Shown here piece by piece: positions 1 through 5,663 of a stretch of DNA of 6,614 nt (positions are counted from its first letter, which is position 1; the number at the start of each line of letters is the position of its first letter). The notes below the pieces were generated by a model. That model searched no databases. It saw only the letters and a program-made list of their open reading frames with translations, and had not been told where the DNA came from. Source of the stretch: Robiginitomaculum sp. (GTDB lineage Bacteria > Pseudomonadota > Alphaproteobacteria > Caulobacterales > Maricaulaceae); assembly GCA_027071965.1 (NCBI GenBank), contig JALSYJ010000343.1, forward strand, positions 1 to 6,614, written 5' to 3'. Position numbers and translations under genes: made by a program.

Positions 1-1116
1 CTGTTTCTGGGGCTTGGCGGCACATTTGCCTTTTTGCCAGTATGGTATGAGGGCCGGGGTCTGGACGGGCAATGGATCGGCTATGCCTTGGGTGCCGGAG
101 CTGTTGCCCGTTTCTTTGCCGGGCCATTGGTGGCGGCCAAGGCCGGTCATCCTTCACATATTCCCCGGATTTTACAAATCGCGTCTTTGGTGGCACTGGC
201 GGTTTTTATTGCTCATATTCCTTTTCGTGATCCGTTGATCTTTGTGGCTCTGGGTTTGGTGCTGGGTACAGCCTATGCTCCATTGATCCCTCTTACCGAT
301 GCCCTGACCATGGCGCTGGAGCGTCGCAAGATAGCTCAATATGGCCCGGTTAGAAGCGCAGGTTCCGCAGCCTTTATAATCGGCACAATGGGTTGTGGCT
401 GGCTGATTGCCAAATATGGCAGTGAAATGCTGTTGTTTTGGGCAATAGCGGCCGGCCTGTTATTGGCAATGAGTGCCAGATTACTGCCACAGGTAAAAGA
501 AGATACCGCATCATTGGAACCAGATCGCGCCCGGAGGCGGCTGGGTGATGCCTTATTGTTCTGTGCGCGCCCGGATGTTGCAACCGCTTTACTGGTGACA
601 TTTCTAATACAAGCCAGTCACGCATTCTTTTATGGGTTTAGCGCTTTGTTGTGGTCTGCTGCTGGTTTTTCCGGCCTGCTGATAGGAGCCTTGTTCGCAT
701 GGGGTGTGTTCTTTGAGGTGCTTATTTTTAATGTTTCGCCATGGTTTAGAAAGCTGGCCAGTCCGCAGGTGTTGTTGTTGATCGGCGGCTCGGCGGCTCT
801 GGTTCGCTGGCTTGCCCTGTCAACAGAGCCAGCACTTGGGTCTCTGATTGGTTGGCAGGTATTGCACGGTTTTTCTGCGGCAATGACAAATCTGGGCATG
901 ATGAGCTATTTGCAAAAGCATACGCCTGAGCGACTGGTTGCTGGGGCGCAGGCGGTTAATTCCTCTCTTACTGCCGGGCTTTCCTTTGGTGTAGGCTTTG
1001 CCATATCCGGCATTTTGTATCAGCATAGCGGTGCTGATGGCTATCTGGTGGCAGCAGCAGTGGCGGCGCTTGGCGTGCTGATTTGTCTGGGGCTTGTCTA
1101 TTTTAGACGCGGATAG
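1..1116 (+). CDS. MFS permease, HcaT-like (MFS_1_like / nucleoside-proton symporter group), 5' truncated by window edge
   Basis: This is an inner-membrane secondary transporter of the major facilitator superfamily. The frame is open from base 1 and ends at TAG 1114-1116, giving 371 visible residues. HcaT-type proteins are about 380-400 residues, so only a short N-terminal piece should be missing; the in-frame TTG at 34 is not the true start. The visible start (LFLGLGGTFAFLPVW, then a G-L-x-x-x-x-I-G-Y helix start) matches the first helix and loop of this group. So do the PLTDALTM segment, the Y-G-x-x-R-S-A-G-S motif near base 340-370 and the LHGFSAAMTNLGMMSYL stretch near base 860-910. About eleven to twelve hydrophobic segments can be read, with a charged cytoplasmic loop at roughly bases 495-545 between the two halves. 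The substrate cannot be told from sequence: the family includes phenylpropionate and nucleoside carriers. It converges on the epimerase gene, so the two are not co-transcribed. Confidence 0.85.
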   Translation: MFLGLGGTFAFLPVWYEGRGLDGQWIGYALGAGAVARFFAGPLVAAKAGHPSHIPRILQIASLVALAVFIAHIPFRDPLIFVALGLVLGTAYAPLIPLTDALTMALERRKIAQYGPVRSAGSAAFIIGTMGCGWLIAKYGSEMLLFWAIAAGLLLAMSARLLPQVKEDTASLEPDRARRRLGDALLFCARPDVATALLVTFLIQASHAFFYGFSALLWSAAGFSGLLIGALFAWGVFFEVLIFNVSPWFRKLASPQVLLLIGGSAALVRWLALSTEPALGSLIGWQVLHGFSAAMTNLGMMSYLQKHTPERLVAGAQAVNSSLTAGLSFGVGFAISGILYQHSGADGYLVAAAVAALGVLICLGLVYFRRG

Positions 1117-2105
1117 CCCCATAATTTTGAGTGTTGGGGCATAATGTGGGCGCCGGAGTATTGCAGGCCATGTGGCCGGTCTGCTTTTAACAGCAGGGGG
1201 CCATCAAGATCCACCAGTGTTGCTTTTCCGGCCACCAATAATGCTGGCAGCATGGAAAGCGATGTGGAAACCATGCATCCAACCATGATTTTCAAACCCA
1301 GCAGTTTTGCCTGTTCACATAATCGCAGCGCTTCGGTTAGTCCGCCGGTTTTATCGAGCTTGATATTTATCATCTGATACTTACGGGCAATATTTGGCAG
1401 ATCAGAGCAGGTATGCAGGCTTTCATCGGCACATAAATCGAATCTGGTGTTTATGTGCTGCAAATCCTGATCGTCTTTGGCAGGCAAGGGCTGTTCTATT
1501 GCTGCAATGGGCAGATCATCAATCTGATCGCACAGGGCTTGCAGGGAGTGCATATCAAATCCCTCATTGCCGTCCAGAATGAATTTTGCATCAGGCCGCG
1601 CTGCGTATATGGCTCTGATCCGTGATATGTCTTCCTTGTTTCCGGCAAGTTTGACTTTCAGTAATGGATAGTCGGAAAGCTCACTTGCTGCTTTTGCCAT
1701 TTGCTGCGCAGTGGCAAGTGACAGGGTACAGGCGGTAATCATTTTTGTCGGCGGCTCCATGTTAGCCAGCTCCGATACCGGTTTTTGCAAAATCTGGGCT
1801 TTGAGGTCCCAAAGGGCGCAATCAATGGCATTGCGCGCGGCACCTGCGGGCAGGATGTCTTGTAATTGCTTGCGGCTAAAAGCGGTTTGCAAGGGTTCTT
1901 TTATGGAGTTTATTTGCTCGCTTACACTTTTGATGCTTTCATTATATCTGGCATAGGGCACGCATTCACCATGGCCGGTATGGCCATTTGCATGCAGGCG
2001 AACCTCAATAAGTTCAGCAACTGATTTTTGTCCGCGGGCAATACGGAACTGCCCGGCAATTGGCCAGTTTTGGCTTTCAATATCAAGATCAATTGCTATG
2101 CTCAT
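1098..2105 (-). CDS. Enolase-superfamily dipeptide epimerase (L-Ala-D/L-Glu epimerase or N-acetyl-D-Glu racemase type)
   Basis: A complete 335-residue protein, normal length for the muconate-lactonizing-enzyme-like epimerases. It carries an N-terminal capping domain (about 1-115, with G-H-G-E-C-V-P-Y-A-R-Y near 44-54) and a C-terminal barrel. The catalytic lysine pair is K150-x-K152; metal ligands are D178 (LDGNEGF), E204 (IEQPLP) and D227 (CADES); the second acid/base lysine is K249 (NIKLDKTGG). D299-L-D301-G matches the DxD motif that binds the amino group of a dipeptide substrate in Ala-Glu epimerases. It is expected to act in the cytoplasm by 1,1-proton transfer at the alpha carbon of the Glu residue, in recycling of murein peptides. 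An alternative is DgcA, the N-acetyl-D-glutamate racemase of D-Glu catabolism, a relative found in Alphaproteobacteria; no dgcN partner is visible. The ATG at 2103-2105 is preceded by GAGG four bases away. The gene reads divergently from the lipid-transport operon and overlaps the permease gene by 19 bp. Confidence 0.88.
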   Translation of the reverse strand: MSIAIDLDIESQNWPIAGQFRIARGQKSVAELIEVRLHANGHTGHGECVPYARYNESIKSVSEQINSIKEPLQTAFSRKQLQDILPAGAARNAIDCALWDLKAQILQKPVSELANMEPPTKMITACTLSLATAQQMAKAASELSDYPLLKVKLAGNKEDISRIRAIYAARPDAKFILDGNEGFDMHSLQALCDQIDDLPIAAIEQPLPAKDDQDLQHINTRFDLCADESLHTCSDLPNIARKYQMINIKLDKTGGLTEALRLCEQAKLLGLKIMVGCMVSTSLSMLPALLVAGKATLVDLDGPLLLKADRPHGLQYSGAHIMPQHSKLWGYPRLK

Positions 2106-2189
2106 TTTGCCTCAAGTCCTGGCTTGTTGTTTACAGCCTCTTTCGCCGGGTTAGAAAGAGCGATAGAAAAGGAAATTACAAGGGCTGAA
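2106..2189. promoter_or_regulatory. Divergent intergenic region, inferred promoters for epimerase gene and mlaEFD operon
   Basis: These 84 bases separate two divergent start codons and are the only non-coding gap in the window, so both promoters should lie here or reach into the neighbouring 5' ends. On the plus strand a weak candidate is TTGTTT (2127-2132) with TTAGAA (2151-2156) 18 bases on; neither box is close to consensus. On the minus strand no convincing pair was found. No inverted repeat that would suggest an operator was seen. The promoter role is inferred from gene layout. Confidence 0.4.
2181..2184 (+). promoter_or_regulatory. Ribosome binding site of the STAS-MlaE gene
   Basis: AGGG lies five bases before the ATG at 2190 and supports that start over the in-frame TTG at 2028, which would lie inside the divergent epimerase gene. 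It is only a moderate Shine-Dalgarno match. Confidence 0.5.
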
Positions 2190-3308
2190 ATGCAATTGCA
2201 CATAGAAATATCCGGTGAAAAGACAATTGTCGCGCCTTCTGGGGACTGGCTGATCGGTGATCTTGTGCAAGTCGAGCGCAAATTACAGGAATTGCAAGCG
2301 AACATCCGGGCTGAACAAGTGGTATTTGATCTTTCCGGCTTGCAAAAAATTGACATGGCCGGAGCCTTTGTGCTGTCGCAACTGGTGCGCTCTTCAGCTT
2401 CGCCTGATGCTGATCATCACTTTACAGGCACTCACCCCTATGCCCGGGAGTTAATGCAGCTTGCCCATCAAAACTCCAATATTTGCCTGATCCCGCCTCC
2501 AAAGCCGCATCTTATTGATGTCCTGGCCAGAATTGGACAGGCCGCAGAAGATATCTGGAAAGATTTCGTAGGAACTATGGCTTTTGCCGGGCGCCTGTTC
2601 CAGACCTTATTTAACAGCATATTACGACCATCACGTCTGCGCTGGCCCTCAATTATTGCGCAAGCCGAAGAGGTCGGCGTAAATGCTTTGCCGATTGTTG
2701 CCTTATTGTCTTTTTTTATGGGCGCGGTTCTGGCTTTTTTAAGCGCCAACCTATTATCCAGCCTTGGGGTTTCATTATTTACCGTTGATCTGGTGGGGGT
2801 GGCGGTTTTGAGGGAATTTGCGGTTGTGGTTACGGCTGTTATTATTGCCGGGCGTTCCAATTCTGCATTTACGGCGCAAATTGGCTCGATGAAAATGCAG
2901 CAGGAAATTGACGCGATGAAGGTGCTGGGCATTGATCCATTTGAGGCATTGGTGATTCCGCGTGTGCTGGCTTGTGTGTTGACCATACCGCTTTTGGTAT
3001 TTGCTGCCATGATTACAGGACTGCTGGGCGGCGGGCTGGTTACACTGATCGAGCTTGAGATCAGTCCGACCCTGTTTATTTCCAGAATGCACGAAGTGGT
3101 GGCGATCAATCATTTTTGGGTCGGAATGTCAAAGGCTCCGGTATTTGCCTTAATCATTGCACTGATTGGCTGCCGTCAGGGTTTGCTGGTTGGGGGCGAT
3201 GTTGAATCTCTTGGCCGTAGAACCACCATATCAGTGGTGCAGGCATTGTTTTCGGTAATTCTGGTCGATGCTATTTTTGCAATGGTTTATATGGAATTGA
3301 ACATATGA
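2190..3308 (+). CDS. mlaE: STAS-MlaE fusion: phospholipid ABC transporter permease with N-terminal STAS domain
   Basis: This is the inner-membrane permease of an MCE-type phospholipid transporter, 372 residues from ATG 2190. Residues 1 to about 100 form a STAS domain (VVFDLSGLQKIDMAGAF at 44-60), the same fold as the separate MlaB protein of E. coli. Residues about 120-372 are the MlaE/YrbE permease: an amphipathic entry helix (about 120-150), then hydrophobic segments near 165-190, 195-222, 255-288, 312-332 and 345-368. The family signature is clear: LREF (207-210), AGRSNSAFTAQIGSM (220-234), EIDAMKVLGIDP (239-250), PR (257-258) and the late G-x-x-V-E-S-L-G-R-R stretch (335-344). An upstream in-frame TTG at 2028 would add 54 residues without STAS character and overlap the epimerase gene, so it is rejected. 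It is the first gene of the operon; the next gene starts within its stop codon (ATGA, 3305-3308). An odd point is Met56 at the position usually Ser or Thr in STAS domains. Confidence 0.93.
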   Translation: MQLHIEISGEKTIVAPSGDWLIGDLVQVERKLQELQANIRAEQVVFDLSGLQKIDMAGAFVLSQLVRSSASPDADHHFTGTHPYARELMQLAHQNSNICLIPPPKPHLIDVLARIGQAAEDIWKDFVGTMAFAGRLFQTLFNSILRPSRLRWPSIIAQAEEVGVNALPIVALLSFFMGAVLAFLSANLLSSLGVSLFTVDLVGVAVLREFAVVVTAVIIAGRSNSAFTAQIGSMKMQQEIDAMKVLGIDPFEALVIPRVLACVLTIPLLVFAAMITGLLGGGLVTLIELEISPTLFISRMHEVVAINHFWVGMSKAPVFALIIALIGCRQGLLVGGDVESLGRRTTISVVQALFSVILVDAIFAMVYMELNI

Positions 3309-4072
3309 GTCCTGAGACAATCATTGAAGTAAAAAACTTGCGCAATGCTTTTGGTGATCATGTGGTGCATGATGGTCTGGATCTTGTCGTTTTGCGTGGC
3401 GAGGTTTTGGGGCTTGTGGGAGGTTCTGGAACCGGCAAATCGGTATTGATGAACACTATTTTGGGTTTGCGAAAGCCGCAAGGCGGCCAAATTAGCGTAT
3501 TGGGATCAGACATTACCAGCGCCAGTTCCCGTGATATTGTTGCCCTGTCGAAAAACTGGGGAGTATTATTTCAAAATGGTGCCCTGTTTTCATCACTTAG
3601 TGTTCGTGAAAATGTCAAGGCGCCAATGCGTGAGCATACCAGTCTTTCCAATTCCATGATGAATGAATTGGCGGATTTACGCATTTCGCTGGCGGGTCTT
3701 GAACCTGAGGCCGGGGCTCTGTTTCCCTCGGAATTATCCGGAGGCATGCGCAAGCGGGCGGCATTGGCCCGGGCTTTAGCCCTTGATCCGCAGATTTTGT
3801 TTCTTGATGAACCAACAGCAGGGCTTGACCCGATCGGGGCAGCATCGTTTGATGACTTGATTTTGGAGTTGAAAAACAAGCTGGGATTGACGGTTTTTAT
3901 GGTCACCCATGATCTGGACAGCTTGTATACTATTTGTGATCGGATTGCGGTGCTGGCAGAAAAGAAAATGGAAATCGTAGCCCCGATTGCCGAGTTGTTG
4001 CAATCTGCTCACCCTTGGGTTCATGCTTATTTTCACGGGCCAAGGGGTCGCGCGGCGGCAGGAGGAAAATAA
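3305..4072 (+). CDS. mlaF: MlaF-type ATP-binding subunit of phospholipid ABC transporter
   Basis: This 255-residue cytoplasmic ATPase is expected to dimerise and drive the MlaE permease by ATP hydrolysis. All nucleotide-binding motifs are intact: aromatic A-loop candidate F16, Walker A GGSGTGKS (39-46), Q-loop Q90 (VLFQNGALFSSL), ABC signature LSGGM (144-148), Walker B ILFLDEP with D168 and E169, D-loop GLD (173-175) and switch histidine H202 (VTHDLDSL). The LFQNGALF region and LSGGMRKRAALARAL are typical of the MlaF/Mkl branch, rather than of amino-acid or export ATPases. The C-terminal tail (HPWVHAYFHGPRGRA, 236-250) follows the MlaF pattern. The start ATG overlaps the permease stop by four bases; no strong Shine-Dalgarno precedes it (only GGA at 3293-3295), so it is probably translated by coupling. 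Its stop shares one base with the next start (TAATG). Confidence 0.96.
   Translation: MSPETIIEVKNLRNAFGDHVVHDGLDLVVLRGEVLGLVGGSGTGKSVLMNTILGLRKPQGGQISVLGSDITSASSRDIVALSKNWGVLFQNGALFSSLSVRENVKAPMREHTSLSNSMMNELADLRISLAGLEPEAGALFPSELSGGMRKRAALARALALDPQILFLDEPTAGLDPIGAASFDDLILELKNKLGLTVFMVTHDLDSLYTICDRIAVLAEKKMEIVAPIAELLQSAHPWVHAYFHGPRGRAAAGGK
4061..4065 (+). promoter_or_regulatory. Strong ribosome binding site fixing the mlaD start
   Basis: GGAGG lies six bases before ATG 4072, inside the last codons of mlaF. It decides the start: an upstream in-frame start at 4015 would add 19 residues that only read through mlaF coding sequence, and would put a polar stretch before the membrane anchor. Confidence 0.8.
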
Positions 4073-5028
4073 TGGAGTCAGAATCCAGATATGCGGTGGT
4101 TGGCGCTTTTATTTTTGCTATTTTTGCCGCAGCAATCGTTTTTGTTATTTGGCTGGGGCAAGTGAGCTTTGATACTGAGTATTCCGAATATCAGGTGGTG
4201 TTCAAGGGGCCGGTGCGCGGATTGTCACAATCAGGAGAGGTGCGCTTTAACGGTATCAAGGTAGGTGAAGTAAATCATCTTGCTCTTGATCCTGATGATC
4301 CTAACATTGTGCTGGCACGAATTAGAATTTTGGCGCAAACCCCGATCAAGGAGGACAGTTACGCGCAATTGGAACCACAAGGTATAACCGGCCTTTCATA
4401 CATACAGATATATGGCGGCAGCACAAACAGCAAAAAGCTAACCAGAATGCCAGGAGATGTTTATGCAAAAATCCCGGCAAAGACGGCGCAGATTGATGGT
4501 CTGGTCGCAGGTGGAGAAGACTTGATATTGTCGGCAAATACGGCTTTGGTGCGGATAAATGCCTTATTAAGCACGAAAAACATTGAAGAATTTTCCAAAA
4601 CCCTTGCCAATATCCAATCCATATCCTCCCAATTGTCCGAGGAGGGTAGCCTTGCCACTGATCTTGGTGAAGCCTTGCGGGCAACGGCCAGTGCTGCACA
4701 GGAAATTGAAAACACGGCGCGCAGCTTTTCTGAGCTGGGTAAATCAGGAAACAGGCTGATTGCAGAAGATGCCAAAGGGATGATTGCGCAAATTGAAACG
4801 GCAGCAGCAGAATTACAAGCCACTTCCAAGCAGGCAGGTGAGCTGATCGCTCAGGTTTCTGATCCGCTTGACAGGTTTTCCGATGAGGGTGTGAGCGAGA
4901 TCATTCTGGCTTTGCGAGATATGCGAGCGGTCTTGCAATCCATGGAACGGGTGATTGAGGAGGTGGATCGTGATCCGCTGGAATTCATGGCCGGTGAGCC
5001 CATAACCGAAGTGGAGGTACCGCGATGA
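4072..5028 (+). CDS. mlaD: MlaD-like MCE-domain protein with long helical C-terminal region
   Basis: This is a membrane-anchored periplasmic lipid-binding subunit of 318 residues. A single transmembrane segment (about 8-29) follows a short charged N-terminus with no cleavage site, placing the rest in the periplasm. One MCE domain spans about 38-118: EYQVVFKGPVRGL, then VRFNGIKVGEV (57-67), and ending in the characteristic GLSYIQIYGG (107-116). MCE domains of this type form hexameric rings with a central lipid pore. Residues about 140-300 are Ala/Glu/Ser/Leu-rich and read as long helices (for example TASAAQEIENTARSF and AAAELQATSKQAGEL). E. coli MlaD is only about 183 residues, so this tail roughly doubles the periplasmic part and resembles the needle-like helical part of PqiB or mycobacterial Mce proteins. 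It overlaps mlaF by one base and the lipoprotein gene by four. It is expected to bind the MlaE-MlaF core and pass lipid between the membranes. Confidence 0.93.
   Translation: MESESRYAVVGAFIFAIFAAAIVFVIWLGQVSFDTEYSEYQVVFKGPVRGLSQSGEVRFNGIKVGEVNHLALDPDDPNIVLARIRILAQTPIKEDSYAQLEPQGITGLSYIQIYGGSTNSKKLTRMPGDVYAKIPAKTAQIDGLVAGGEDLILSANTALVRINALLSTKNIEEFSKTLANIQSISSQLSEEGSLATDLGEALRATASAAQEIENTARSFSELGKSGNRLIAEDAKGMIAQIETAAAELQATSKQAGELIAQVSDPLDRFSDEGVSEIILALRDMRAVLQSMERVIEEVDRDPLEFMAGEPITEVEVPR
5013..5017 (+). promoter_or_regulatory. Ribosome binding site of the auxiliary lipoprotein gene
   Basis: GGAGG lies seven bases before ATG 5025, within the end of mlaD. Together with the ATGA stop-start overlap it supports the chosen start, which also gives a clean lipoprotein signal peptide. 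Confidence 0.75.
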
Positions 5029-5663
5029 AAACTTTTGTGGTTAAAACATATCTGGTGCTGGCAGGCTTGTTTTTGTTGTCTGGGTGTATTTCTCTGATCC
5101 CTGAAGCTGGGCCGGGGCCGGATATTTATCGCCTGTCTTCCGTGCCAGAACATAAAGGTGCAAAAACTGGCGGTGCTGTTGTGTTATTGCCGGTGGTGCA
5201 GGCTCCAAAGGAGCTGAGAAACAATCGGGTGGCTTTGATATTGCAGCCACAAACCATTTCATATGCGGCCAATGCCAGATGGGCTGCTGCAACTCCTGAA
5301 ATGTTGCAATTATTGCTGGCAGACACTTTTCGCGAGCGCAATTTTATGCAGGTTGTTCTGCCTGCTGATGGTTTGGATGCGCCAATAGAGGTGCGGGTCA
5401 GCTTGCAAAACTTTGAGGCATATTACGATCAGGGCAAGGCTGCGCCGCCGCTGGCTCGGGTGGGTTTTCGGGTGCAGTTGATTGATCGTGTATCCAGAAC
5501 CCTGCTGGGCGAGCAGAAGTTTGTTGCAAGTGCAAGATCAAAGGATGTTCGCCTTGGCTCCATTGTCGCTGCCATAGATGAGGCAACTCATAATACGGCG
5601 AGCAAAATCAGTCACTGGGTAATGACGTCTGCTATATCTTCGTCTGCTATGTCTGCTCAATGA
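5025..5663 (+). CDS. ABC-type transport auxiliary lipoprotein (PqiC/YmbA-like)
   Basis: This 212-residue lipoprotein is expected to sit in the outer membrane. Its signal peptide has K2 and K7, a hydrophobic core (8-18) and lipobox L18-S19-G20-C21. The residue after the Cys is Ile, not Asp, which in the Lol sorting rule favours the outer membrane. The mature part matches the ABC_trans_aux / PqiC family: DIYRLSS (33-39), VVLLPVVQAPKEL (52-64), then the diagnostic Y-A-A-N-A-R-W-A-A-A-T-P-E stretch (80-92), which is followed by LLLADTFRERNF, and a beta-rich region to about 200. In the Pqi system PqiC is the outer-membrane partner of the MCE needle PqiB; by analogy this protein would dock the MlaD tail. 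The C-terminus is a low-complexity Ser/Ala tail (about 201-212) overlapping the gene on the other strand. It is the last gene of the operon. Confidence 0.88.
   Translation: MKTFVVKTYLVLAGLFLLSGCISLIPEAGPGPDIYRLSSVPEHKGAKTGGAVVLLPVVQAPKELRNNRVALILQPQTISYAANARWAAATPEMLQLLLADTFRERNFMQVVLPADGLDAPIEVRVSLQNFEAYYDQGKAAPPLARVGFRVQLIDRVSRTLLGEQKFVASARSKDVRLGSIVAAIDEATHNTASKISHWVMTSAISSSAMSAQ

Noticed and set aside
34..36. TTG as start of the permease
   Set aside because: The frame is open to base 1 and the residues before it (LFLGLGGTFAF) match the first helix of the family, so the gene starts outside the window.
1116..1140. GCCCCA / TGGGGC inverted repeat just after the permease stop, as a terminator
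   Set aside because: The stem is six pairs with a 13-base loop and no T-run follows; it lies in the coding sequence of the epimerase.
2028..2189. Upstream TTG start that would extend the STAS-MlaE protein by 54 residues
   Set aside because: The added part would overlap the 5' end of the divergent epimerase gene and carries no STAS or membrane character; the ATG at 2190 gives a normal family length.
2468..3109. A 213-codon open frame on the minus strand opposite the permease gene
   Set aside because: It lies wholly antisense to the clear MlaE coding region, has a Thr/Ile/Ser-rich composition typical of a mirrored membrane-protein frame, and shows no recognisable domain or ribosome binding site.
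3571..3906. A 111-codon open frame on the minus strand opposite mlaF
   Set aside because: It is antisense to a region with fully intact ABC ATPase motifs and has no independent support.
4346..4829. Two open frames (117 and 122 codons) on the minus strand opposite mlaD
   Set aside because: Both are shadows of the MCE protein gene, are rich in Cys, His, Ser or Pro in a manner unlike real neighbours, and have no domain that I can recognise.
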